Assembly (NCBI GenBank): GCA_004555735.1
Contig: SFHH01000034.1
Location: 1 to 14,955 of the forward strand
Direction: 5' to 3'
DNA length: 14,955 bases
Source of the DNA: Acidaminococcus fermentans
Lineage (GTDB): Bacteria; Bacillota_C; Negativicutes; Acidaminococcales; Acidaminococcaceae
Below are positions 6,918 through 14,114 of this stretch, piece by piece. How positions within the stretch are numbered: the first letter of the stretch is position 1; each line of letters starts with the position of its first letter. The notes below the pieces were generated by a model, which had not been told where the DNA came from, did not search any database, and saw nothing but the letters and a program-made list of their open reading frames with translations. The position numbers were made by a program, and so were the translations under genes.

Positions 6918-7756
6918 TCCTCCACGCATCTGCAATGCCCCCCGCAACTGTATTCTACTGCTTCCTGGTCCTTATACATCTTGGAACGCTGCATCAGGTT
7001 CTTGAAATCCACCTGATGAGCGTCGAATTCCGGCCCATCGCAGCAGGTGAATTTGCTTTCGCTGCCCACCTGCACCCGGCAGCCGCCGCACATGCCCGTG
7101 CCGTCCACCATGAGGCAGCTGAGGCTGGCAGTGGTCTTCACGTTGAAAGGCTTGGTGACCCTGGCCACGTTCATCATCATGATGATGGGGCCGATGGCTA
7201 CTACCAGATCCGGATGGTTCCCCTCTTCCAGCATCTTCTGGAGAGGATCGGTGACAAAGCCCTTGATGCCATCGGAACCGTCGTCCGTGGTGATGATCAC
7301 TTCATCGCTGATTTTTTCCATCCGGTCCCGCCACAGGATCAAGTCCTTGCTGCGGCCTCCGATGATGGTGATCACTTTATTGCCCAATTCGTGATAAGCC
7401 CGGGCGATGGGATGGACCGGCGCCACACCGATGCCCCCGCAGACCATGACCACCGTGCCGAATTTGCCCATTTCAGAAGGTTGGCCCAGAGGTCCCAGGA
7501 TGTGCTGGATATCATCTCCCTGGGCAAAATCTTCGCAGAGATGGCGGGTAGTATTCCCAACGGCCTGGACCATCAGGGTGATGGAACCTTTCTCCCGGTC
7601 GAAATCACCGATGGTCAAAGGGATCCGTTCGCTGGTCTCATCGGCCAGTACCATGACGAACTGTCCCGGTTTGCATTTGTGCGCAATCAGAGGCGCATCC
7701 ACTTCGAATTCCCAGACTGCAGGAGCCAGCTGCAGTTTCTTCAAGATCTTTGCCAC
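6914..7756 (-). CDS. nfnA: Ferredoxin-NADP+ reductase-like subunit NfnA (FAD, [2Fe-2S])
   Basis: NfnA is the small subunit of NfnAB. It binds FAD and NAD(H) and passes electrons through a [2Fe-2S] cluster to NfnB. It is related to the sulfide dehydrogenase and dihydroorotate dehydrogenase electron-transfer subunits. From the chosen start it has 280 residues. The FAD site is ERIPLTIGDFD near 43-53, the nucleotide site is VCGGIGVAP near 105-113, and the [2Fe-2S] ligands are C214, C223, C226 and C238 or C239 (the DGTGMCGGCR region plus FTCCDGPEFD). The GTG at 7756 lies 8 bases after AAGGAG and gives the normal family start (M-A-K-I-L). A GTG at 7765 would leave only one base of spacing. The C-terminus carries three extra cysteines (CGGHCRC at 271-277). 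A 90-nt structured gap separates it from the deaminase gene upstream. It overlaps nfnB by 4 bases. Confidence 0.9.
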   Translation of the reverse strand: MAKILKKLQLAPAVWEFEVDAPLIAHKCKPGQFVMVLADETSERIPLTIGDFDREKGSITLMVQAVGNTTRHLCEDFAQGDDIQHILGPLGQPSEMGKFGTVVMVCGGIGVAPVHPIARAYHELGNKVITIIGGRSKDLILWRDRMEKISDEVIITTDDGSDGIKGFVTDPLQKMLEEGNHPDLVVAIGPIIMMMNVARVTKPFNVKTTASLSCLMVDGTGMCGGCRVQVGSESKFTCCDGPEFDAHQVDFKNLMQRSKMYKDQEAVEYSCGGHCRCVEE

Positions 7757-7790
7757 ACCAAACACTCCTTTATTGTCGTTGATTGTTGCG

Positions 7791-7841
7791 GGGCTGCTGC
7801 AGGAGCACCAGCCCTTTTTAGGGGTCTCGAGACACGAGACC
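7791..7841 (-). promoter_or_regulatory. Two hairpins in the gap before nfnA
   Basis: The minus strand first carries GGTCTCG-TGTCT-CGAGACC (7823-7841), a perfect 7-bp stem with a five-base loop. It then carries GGGCTG/CAGCCC (7791-7814), extended inward past a G-G mismatch by TGC/GCA with a TCCT loop. Neither is followed by a T tract, so they do not look like terminators. They sit between the deaminase stop and the nfnA Shine-Dalgarno and may be RNA stability, processing or attenuation elements. No clear promoter lies in the gap. Confidence 0.45.
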
Positions 7842-7846
7842 AGTCC

Positions 7847-9124
7847 TTATTTCCCCATCATGTCCTTCAGGCACTGCCCCACTTCCGCCGTGACTTTTTC
7901 CAGGTCGATGGTGGTCAGTTCCCCTTTGCGCAGCAGGATGTTTCCGTCCACCAGCACCGTATCTACATCAGCTGAAGAAGCGGCATATACCAAAAGAGAT
8001 GTCCGGTCATGCCGAGGATACCAGGCAGGAGAATCCATGTTGTACAAGACGATATCCGCCTTCTGGCCTACTTCCAGTTTCCCCACGCCGGAAAGCCCAA
8101 CGGCCTTGGCCCCCATCCAGGTTCCCATAGCCAGGGCTTGGGACGCTGGCACCGCTTTGGGGTCCCCTGATTGGACCTTGGCCAGCATAGCCGCCAGCCG
8201 TACTTCTTCCAGCATATCCAGGTTGTTGTTGCTGCTGGCTCCATCGGTGCCCAAACCTACGGTGATGCCCTTCTGGAGCATCCGGGCCACGGGAGCGATG
8301 CCGCTGGCAAGTTTCAGGTTGCTCTGGGGATTGTGGGCCACCCGGACCCCATACCGGGCCAGGATGTCCATATCTTCCTCATCTACATGGACACAGTGGG
8401 CTGCCAGGGTCCCCCCGTCGAACATCCCCAGGCTTTCCATCAGGGCGATGGGGCTCTTGCCGTATTTTTCCCGACAGTCTGTCACTTCTCCGGCGGTTTC
8501 CGAAAGATGCATATGGATCTCCGCCCCCAGTTCCCGGGCCCGGGCGATAACAGATTCCAAATAGTCCAGACTGCAGGTATAAGGAGCATGGGGTCCCAAC
8601 ATCACGGTGATCCGGCCGTCCTGGGCGCCATGCCAGTTCTTGTACAGCTCAGTATTCTCCTCCAGACGGGCTGCTCCGTCCTCCGCGCTGCTGCCGGTAA
8701 GCCCCCGGGAAAGCACCGCCCGGATGCCGCTGTCCGCTGCCGCCTTGGCCGTTTCTTCCATAAAGAAGTACATATCCGCAAAACAGGTAGTACCCGTACG
8801 GATCATCTCGGCAATGCCCAACAGGCTTCCCCAGTATACCGCCCGGCCGTCCAGCTTGGCTTCCAGGGGCCAGATCCGGTTCTGGAGCCAATCCATCAGC
8901 GCCATATCGTCGGCATAACTGCGGAACAGGGTCATGGCCACATGGGTATGGGCGTTCACCCATCCAGGGACTGCCAGATGGTCCCGGCCCTCCAATACAG
9001 TCCGCCCTTCCACCGGGTCTGTGCCCACATAAGCGATGGTGCTGCCGTTGATCCCGATCTGGAACCGCTTCCCGTCGCCGGGTTCCGTCAGCTCCACATC
9101 TTTCAGTACAATGTCATAGATCAT
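7847..9124 (-). CDS. mtaD: 5'-methylthioadenosine/S-adenosylhomocysteine deaminase (MtaD family)
   Basis: This amidohydrolase-superfamily enzyme converts the adenine ring of methylthioadenosine, SAH or 5'-deoxyadenosine into the inosine form and releases ammonia. The 425-residue length is usual for the family. Metal and substrate motifs are intact: HTH at 59-61 in PGWVNAHTH, E88 in WPLEAK, H179 in GPHAPYT, HMHLSE at 204-209, H243 in AAHCVH, and D294 in LGTDGASSNNNLDM, the family hallmark that separates MTA/SAH deaminases from guanine and cytosine deaminases. The ATG at 9124 lies 9 bases after the stop of the phosphorylase gene. An AGGAGG sits 14 bases upstream and a weaker AGGG is nearer. Direct adjacency to a nucleoside phosphorylase supports a deaminate-then-phosphorolyse route. 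The exact preferred nucleoside cannot be told from sequence. Confidence 0.9.
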   Translation of the reverse strand: MIYDIVLKDVELTEPGDGKRFQIGINGSTIAYVGTDPVEGRTVLEGRDHLAVPGWVNAHTHVAMTLFRSYADDMALMDWLQNRIWPLEAKLDGRAVYWGSLLGIAEMIRTGTTCFADMYFFMEETAKAAADSGIRAVLSRGLTGSSAEDGAARLEENTELYKNWHGAQDGRITVMLGPHAPYTCSLDYLESVIARARELGAEIHMHLSETAGEVTDCREKYGKSPIALMESLGMFDGGTLAAHCVHVDEEDMDILARYGVRVAHNPQSNLKLASGIAPVARMLQKGITVGLGTDGASSNNNLDMLEEVRLAAMLAKVQSGDPKAVPASQALAMGTWMGAKAVGLSGVGKLEVGQKADIVLYNMDSPAWYPRHDRTSLLVYAASSADVDTVLVDGNILLRKGELTTIDLEKVTAEVGQCLKDMMGK

Positions 9125-9133
9125 AGTGCCCTG

Positions 9134-9961
9134 TCATTCCTCCTTTTTGTCCCCGCCGAACGCCTCCAGCCGGAAACCTCCATATTCCTTCAGGGCTTCG
9201 CGGCAATGGCAGGTCTGGTTCAGGGGACCGTCATCCTGCACATAGGCTTCGATGATGGACAGGATCTGTTTTTCCCTCTTTTCCATAGCTTCCGTCACTT
9301 CTTCGTGAGACAAGGCCCGGACCGACAGTCCCGACCCCATATTGGTCACCACGGAACAGTTGGCGTAGCAGATTTCCGCTTCCCTGGCCAGGACGGCTTC
9401 CGGCATATTGGTCATGCCAGCCACATCTCCCCCTAGACAGGCATACATCTTCACTTCCGCCGCCGTTTCGTAGCGGGGGCCTTCTGTCACTACATAGGTC
9501 CCCTGCTTGCTGTGACGGAGCCGCAGTTTCAAGAGACAGCGGATCAGCCGTTCCCGGAGTGCCGGACAATAAGGCTGGGCAAAATCCACATGGGCTACCT
9601 GGCCGTTCTCTCCATTGAAAAACGTATTCACCCGGCTCTTGGTAAAGTCCAACAGCTGGCTGGTCACTACAAAGGTGCCAGGAGGCAGCCCCTGGTTCAG
9701 GGACCCCACTGCTGTAAAGGAGAGGATCTCCGTGACACCCAGCTTCTTCAAGGCAAAGATATTGGCCCGGTAATTGATCTTGTGGGGCGGGACGCTGTGG
9801 TCCAGGCCATGCCGAGCCAAGAAATAGATTTCATGGCCAGCAGCGGTTCCCTTCAGGCAGTGGGCCGGGCCGAAGGGCGTCTCCACCGTAAGCGGGGCCA
9901 GCTTCCCGAAAGCAGAAGCGTCCTCCACCCCAGTGCCGCCGATGATCCCGATGGTACGCAA
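9134..9961 (-). CDS. S-methyl-5'-thioinosine/6-oxopurine-type nucleoside phosphorylase (MTAP/PNP family)
   Basis: This member of the PNP/MTAP family splits a purine nucleoside with phosphate to give the free base and a ribose-1-phosphate analogue. The protein is 275 residues, which is normal. Seen motifs are the phosphate-binding GGTG (8-11), R50-H51, GPRYET (161-166) and GMTNMPE (182-188). In adenine-specific MTA phosphorylases the region after this carries two Asp in a TDYDCW-like motif. Here it reads TNMGSG (206-211) with no Asp, which fits a 6-oxopurine such as methylthioinosine. The MtaD neighbour supports that. The TTG at 9961 is chosen because GAGGTGAT ends 4 bases before it. A GTG at 9970 would overlap the HAD gene stop and sit directly on the Shine-Dalgarno. 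A 'methylthioadenosine phosphorylase' label is the likely automatic name. Confidence 0.85.
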   Translation of the reverse strand: MRTIGIIGGTGVEDASAFGKLAPLTVETPFGPAHCLKGTAAGHEIYFLARHGLDHSVPPHKINYRANIFALKKLGVTEILSFTAVGSLNQGLPPGTFVVTSQLLDFTKSRVNTFFNGENGQVAHVDFAQPYCPALRERLIRCLLKLRLRHSKQGTYVVTEGPRYETAAEVKMYACLGGDVAGMTNMPEAVLAREAEICYANCSVVTNMGSGLSVRALSHEEVTEAMEKREKQILSIIEAYVQDDGPLNQTCHCREALKEYGGFRLEAFGGDKKEE

Positions 9962-9966
9962 TGCAA

Positions 9967-10638
9967 TCACCTCTCTGGTTTTGATGGTTCTACGAAAGAA
10001 AGCAGGTCTTTCAAGGTCCCGATGGTGTAGTCAGGCTGGATGAACCGGTCAAAGAACTCTTTCCGGAAAGAGGTCCATCCCACCTTCACAGTCCGGCAGC
10101 CAACCTTTTTCCCGCTGACCAGGTCATAAGGACTATCCCCTACGCAAAGACATTCTTCACCCCGGAGCCTTAAAAGCGCCAGTCCTTTTTCCATGGGTTC
10201 CGGATCCGGTTTATGGGCGGTGCATTCCTGGCACCCGATGATGCCATCGATGGAATCCTCCAGTCCCAGGCACCGGAGTCCCCTCTGGCAGCTGGCTTTG
10301 AACTTGCTGGTGACAATGGCCATGGGCACCCCGGCTTTGCGAAGAGCCGCAAGACCTTCCTTCACCCCGGGAAAGGGCCGGATCATCGCATCATGCCAGG
10401 CGGTATTATACTGACGGTAATAGGCCGTCATCCGGTCCAGCTCTGCCGGGTCGGTACAGCCGGTGAGCCCAGCCAGTCCCTCCCGCAGAGGAAGGCCGAA
10501 AGTGCTGATGATGGCATCATCTTCCACCTGCCGTTCCGGAACGAAATGGTCCAAAGTCTGGTGGAAAGTCGCCAGGATCAAGGGCGTGGTATCGGCCAGC
10601 GTCCCGTCAAAGTCAAATAAGATTCCCCGTACTGCCAC
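9967..10638 (-). CDS. HAD-superfamily phosphatase (PpaX/Gph-like)
   Basis: This is a 223-residue HAD subfamily IA hydrolase that removes phosphate from a small substrate. The four motifs are complete: D9-x-D11 in DFDGTLADT, T110-S111 in VTSK, K143-P144-D145, and G167-D168 with D172. The cap region (about 16-90), with ATFHQTLDHFVPE and YYRQYNTAWHD, resembles PpaX, the Firmicutes pyrophosphatase, more than phosphoglycolate phosphatase. Because it leads an operon with a nucleoside phosphorylase, a role on methylthioribose-1-phosphate, 5-deoxyribose-1-phosphate or pyrophosphate is conceivable but unproven. The GTG at 10638 has AAGGAGG 6 bases upstream. It is the first gene after the addA terminator. 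Confidence 0.88.
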   Translation of the reverse strand: MAVRGILFDFDGTLADTTPLILATFHQTLDHFVPERQVEDDAIISTFGLPLREGLAGLTGCTDPAELDRMTAYYRQYNTAWHDAMIRPFPGVKEGLAALRKAGVPMAIVTSKFKASCQRGLRCLGLEDSIDGIIGCQECTAHKPDPEPMEKGLALLRLRGEECLCVGDSPYDLVSGKKVGCRTVKVGWTSFRKEFFDRFIQPDYTIGTLKDLLSFVEPSKPER

Positions 10639-10670
10639 AGAAAGCCTCCTTCGAACATACTACATCGGTC

Positions 10671-10699
10671 ATTTTATCATGAATGGACAGAAAATTAAA
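10671..10699 (-). promoter_or_regulatory. Promoter of the HAD-phosphorylase-deaminase-nfnAB operon
   Basis: On the minus strand TGATAAAAT forms an extended -10 element (TG-A-TAAAAT, hexamer at 10671-10676). A weak -35 (TTTAAT at 10694-10699) lies 17 bases upstream. It is in the gap between the addA terminator and the HAD gene, with a leader of only about 25 nt, too short for a riboswitch. Confidence 0.45.
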
Positions 10700-10711
10700 G
10701 GATTTTAAAGG

Positions 10712-10735
10712 GGGCCGCCGCAGACGCGGCGGCCC
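10712..10735 (-). terminator. Intrinsic terminator of addA
   Basis: A perfect 10-bp GC-only stem (GGGCCGCCGC at 10712-10721 with 10726-10735) has an AGAC loop on the + strand. On the minus strand it is followed by CCTTTAAAATCCTTTAATTTT, an imperfect T-rich tail. It lies about 50 bases past the addA stop at 10787. Confidence 0.75.
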
Positions 10736-10786
10736 TGTCAACGGTCAACGTCCAAAGGATGGATTTGCCAGCAAATATCTTGAATT

Positions 10787-13700
10787 TCATTCCGTGCAGA
10801 AGTACCGGTAGGGGCACCACTGGCATCCCTCTTTCCTGGCGGGGAACTGGTCTTCTTTGTCCCAAGTGAGGAGATTTTCCAGCAGGGCTTCCAGTTTCTC
10901 TTCTTCCTTCTTCCTGTCCTTCAGTTCCCAGCTGGAACAGTCCTGGAGGAAATGGAGCCTGGCCCAGGCCACTTTTTTCCCGGGATACAGTTTTTCCGCT
11001 GCCAACGCATAGATGGCCAGCTGCCGGGTATAGCCCTGTTTCTCTTCTCCATCCGCCGGAGGATGGCCGGTCTTATAATCCACGATCCCTAGCCGCCCGT
11101 CTCCCAGGGTCACCAATCTGTCCATACTCCCCTGGAACATTACCTGGCCTTCTTCTATCTGGAATAGGGGCAGTTCAAACTCCCTTTCCGCCTGGGCAGG
11201 CAGATCTTTCAGTGCCTGGTACAAGGGACTGGCACAGTACCGATCCACCAGCTTTTGGCCTTCCCGGCGGAACACCTGCTTTTCGGCGTCCGGATGGTCC
11301 AGCACCTCCAGGGCTTCATCCAAAGCCGTTTCTTCCGGCACTTCCTGGAGCCGTTCCAGCACTTTATGCACATAAGTCCCCAGTTCGATGGCCGAGATCC
11401 GGTGGTTCCCGGTGCCATAGGTTTCCTGTTCTATGCCGGGCATATGCTGGAAATAATGGTAGTAGAAGCTCCGAGGACAGGTATCGTATTCCAAAAGGGC
11501 GCTGGCAGACAGTTCCAGGTACCGGGGTACGGTCACCGGCTGGATCCTTTCATAGATTGCTGGATCCAAGGTAAAGACCTCCTTTTCCGCTTCCTGTCTT
11601 TCTTCCGGTGCTGCCAGGATCTCCGCCACATCCAGTTCTTCCCAGTCCATCTGGTCCCCGTTGGTTCCTTCCGGGGCGAACACCCGCTGGAGAGCCTGGC
11701 CCCACTTTTCTTTTTCCGGATCGCTGTCTTTTTTCTTTCCTTCTTTGGTTTCGTCCACGTTCACTAGGTACAGGAATCGTTCCGCCCGGGTCATAGCCAC
11801 ATACAGCTGCCGGTGTTTTTCCGCCTTTTCCAGACGGCTCCCTTCTTCCTTCAGCCGGGCATAAACCGAAGTTTCCCAATCGTTCCCTTCCTCATCCAGC
11901 ACCTTTACTCCGAAACCTTCTCCTGGCAGGAACTGGATTCCCACAGTGTCGGGAGGATCTTTTCTGGAGAGATCCGGTAGGAATACCGCCGGGAATTCCA
12001 GCCCTTTGGACTTGTGGATGGTCATGATTTTCACCGCATCCGGATCCGCTTCCTGATTGGCCGCACTTTCCCGGGCAGAAAGCTGGCGCATGAGATTCAG
12101 CCGGTCTAGGAAATCCCGGGCAGTGCTGCCCTCCTCCATGGCCGCCTTGACTCCCAGGGCCCGCAGCTTCCGGAAGTTAGCCAGTTTCTCCCTACCTCCC
12201 CTCTGGGCCAATAGAGTAGGTTCCACGGCGAAACTTTCCTGGAAGCGATCCATCAGTTCCGGCAGAGACTGGAACTGGGCGGTCAGGCGCAGTTTCTCCA
12301 GTTTCTGTGCCAAGATGCTGTAAGGCTCTTCCAGGCTCTGCTGGAGGCTTTCCCACAGGCTCAGTTCCGGCCAGGGCTTCAGGAGGTCTGTCAGCTGCTG
12401 GTCGCTGAGCCCTGCCAAAGGAGAGCGGAGGAAGCCGGCCAGGGCCCAGTCCTTCCGGGGATTCAGGAGAAAAGTCAGCAGGTTGATCCAGTCCACCACT
12501 TCCTGCCGGTCGTAGAAGCCTTTACCGTCGCTGACCTGGCTCTTGATACCCAGGGCGGACAGGGCTTCTTCATACTGTCGGGAAAGATGGATGGCCGGCA
12601 GCAAAATGGCCATCTGACCGAAAGGCAGATGTTCCTCTTCCCCCAGCTGCCGGATGGCCTGGGCCACATACCGGCCTTCCGCCTGCTGGCATTCTTTCGA
12701 GCTGCAGTCTCCTTTCTTCAGGACGGCGAACACCGGCTTCCGGGAAGGGGGCTGATGGGCATGGAGGGGCTGGGCCGTCACATCGGAATCCTGATCCGTG
12801 CCCAGAAGATCGTCGAAAAGAGTATTACAGGCGCGGATGATTTCTGGAGCGGAACGGAAGTTGTCATCCATGACGATGTTCCGTCCCCCGGTGGAATCGA
12901 TGGCATCCCGTACCTGCTTGAACACGCTCACATCCGCACCCCGGAACCGGTAGATGGACTGCTTGGCATCTCCCACCACGAACAGGTTCCGGCCCTGGAG
13001 GCTCCGACTGCTGCCTCCGCTGAGGAGATAGACCAATTTCTTCTGTTCTTCATTGGTATCCTGGAATTCGTCTACCATGAGGAATTTGAACCGATTTTTA
13101 TACCGGAAGAGCACATTGGGCCGCTTTTCCAGCAGATCCACTGCCTTGGCAGAAAGATAGCCGAAGCTGTAGATTTCCCGGTTTTCCGCCGCATCCAGCA
13201 GAGCCTTGCGGAAACGGACGAGGACCTGTTCCCAGTGCCGTACCTGGTCCGCTCCCTGGGCATCCAAGGCAAGGGCTGCCAGCTGTTCCAGGGCGGCTTT
13301 AGCTTCCTTCACCAGATCTTTCACCTTCCCGGCAGCGGAAATAGGCTTTAACGCTGCGGCGGCCTTATCATAGCATCCGTCGGCGATCCACTGGTGGATT
13401 TGTTCCCGCTGGTCTACCAGGATTCTCAGTTTTTCCCGACTTTTGGCACCTGCCTGATCCCAGGCCCCCAGAAGAACATCCAGGGCCACTTCCGCGGCAA
13501 TCTTTCCTTCCTCTTCTCCTGCCAGGCTGGCTTCATAGGGGGCGGCCAGCCCTCCCGGCAGGTCCAGGATCTCCGGCAGCTGGTCGATGAGAGCCACCAG
13601 GATCCTGGCCAGGCAGTCCGCCGGATACTGTTCCAACAGAGCCGTGAGATCCGGATCCTGCTGCCGGATTCCTTGCTGGAGAAAAGCACTGGCCGTCTCT

Positions 13701-14110
13701 TCCCGGAAAGCCCGGATCTGGTATTCTTCCTGGACGGTGAAATTGGGGTCCAGCCCCGCTTCCACCGGATTTTCCCGGAGTACCTGGGAGCAGAAGCTGT
13801 CGATGGTGGTGATGGGAGCCTGATCCGCTAGCCGGAGCTGTTCCTGCCAGTAGGTTTTGTCAGCCGGTTCTTCCGTAGCTCCCAGCCGGTCCAGGATCCC
13901 TTTCTGGACCCGTTCCCGCATTTCCCGGGCTGCTTTCCGGGTAAAGGTGATGGCCAGGATTTCCTGGGCGGTGGCCTTCCGGTCTCCCAGGATCTTCAGG
14001 AACCGTTCCACCAGGACCCGGGTCTTGCCGGAACCGGCACCGGCAGATACCGAAACGTTCCGGTCCAGGGTCGAAATGGCTTCCTGCTGTTGATTGGTAA
14101 AACTGGCCAT
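10787..14110 (-). CDS. addA: ATP-dependent helicase/nuclease subunit A (AddA-type)
   Basis: AddA is the UvrD-like motor and nuclease of the AddAB enzyme, which resects double-strand DNA ends for homologous recombination. The protein has 1107 residues, somewhat shorter than Bacillus AddA. Helicase motifs in order: Walker A AGAGSGKT (23-30), TFTRKA (55-60), VDEFQD (346-351), VVGDAKQSIYRFRGA (378-392), TIHKSKGLEFP (697-707) and VAMTRAE (771-777). The C-terminal PD-(D/E)XK nuclease shows H915, D997 in GSMDRL, D1011-Y-K1013 and Q1030. It also has four cysteines, C878 and C1096-x2-C1099-x5-C1105, spaced as for a [4Fe-4S] staple. Such a cluster is best known from AddB. The ATG at 14110 has AGGAG 7 bases upstream and lies 4 bases after the addB-type gene, so the two are coupled. 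AdnAB-like enzymes are an alternative reading. Confidence 0.9.
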   Translation of the reverse strand: MASFTNQQQEAISTLDRNVSVSAGAGSGKTRVLVERFLKILGDRKATAQEILAITFTRKAAREMRERVQKGILDRLGATEEPADKTYWQEQLRLADQAPITTIDSFCSQVLRENPVEAGLDPNFTVQEEYQIRAFREETASAFLQQGIRQQDPDLTALLEQYPADCLARILVALIDQLPEILDLPGGLAAPYEASLAGEEEGKIAAEVALDVLLGAWDQAGAKSREKLRILVDQREQIHQWIADGCYDKAAAALKPISAAGKVKDLVKEAKAALEQLAALALDAQGADQVRHWEQVLVRFRKALLDAAENREIYSFGYLSAKAVDLLEKRPNVLFRYKNRFKFLMVDEFQDTNEEQKKLVYLLSGGSSRSLQGRNLFVVGDAKQSIYRFRGADVSVFKQVRDAIDSTGGRNIVMDDNFRSAPEIIRACNTLFDDLLGTDQDSDVTAQPLHAHQPPSRKPVFAVLKKGDCSSKECQQAEGRYVAQAIRQLGEEEHLPFGQMAILLPAIHLSRQYEEALSALGIKSQVSDGKGFYDRQEVVDWINLLTFLLNPRKDWALAGFLRSPLAGLSDQQLTDLLKPWPELSLWESLQQSLEEPYSILAQKLEKLRLTAQFQSLPELMDRFQESFAVEPTLLAQRGGREKLANFRKLRALGVKAAMEEGSTARDFLDRLNLMRQLSARESAANQEADPDAVKIMTIHKSKGLEFPAVFLPDLSRKDPPDTVGIQFLPGEGFGVKVLDEEGNDWETSVYARLKEEGSRLEKAEKHRQLYVAMTRAERFLYLVNVDETKEGKKKDSDPEKEKWGQALQRVFAPEGTNGDQMDWEELDVAEILAAPEERQEAEKEVFTLDPAIYERIQPVTVPRYLELSASALLEYDTCPRSFYYHYFQHMPGIEQETYGTGNHRISAIELGTYVHKVLERLQEVPEETALDEALEVLDHPDAEKQVFRREGQKLVDRYCASPLYQALKDLPAQAEREFELPLFQIEEGQVMFQGSMDRLVTLGDGRLGIVDYKTGHPPADGEEKQGYTRQLAIYALAAEKLYPGKKVAWARLHFLQDCSSWELKDRKKEEEKLEALLENLLTWDKEDQFPARKEGCQWCPYRYFCTE

Positions 14111-14114
14111 GGCT

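Noticed and set aside
5721..7016. Long + strand open frame of 431 codons opposite nfnB and the end of nfnA
   Set aside because: It lies antisense to well-supported genes, has no recognisable domain and is rich in His, Gly and Pro, as expected for the reverse of GC-biased codons.
7823..7841. Hairpin after the deaminase gene as an intrinsic terminator
   Set aside because: It is followed by CCCTAAAAAGGG with no T tract on the minus strand, so termination there is not supported.
8171..9436. Long + strand open frame of 421 codons opposite the deaminase and phosphorylase genes
   Set aside because: It is a shadow of two genes with complete catalytic motifs. It spans their junction and has no domain of its own.
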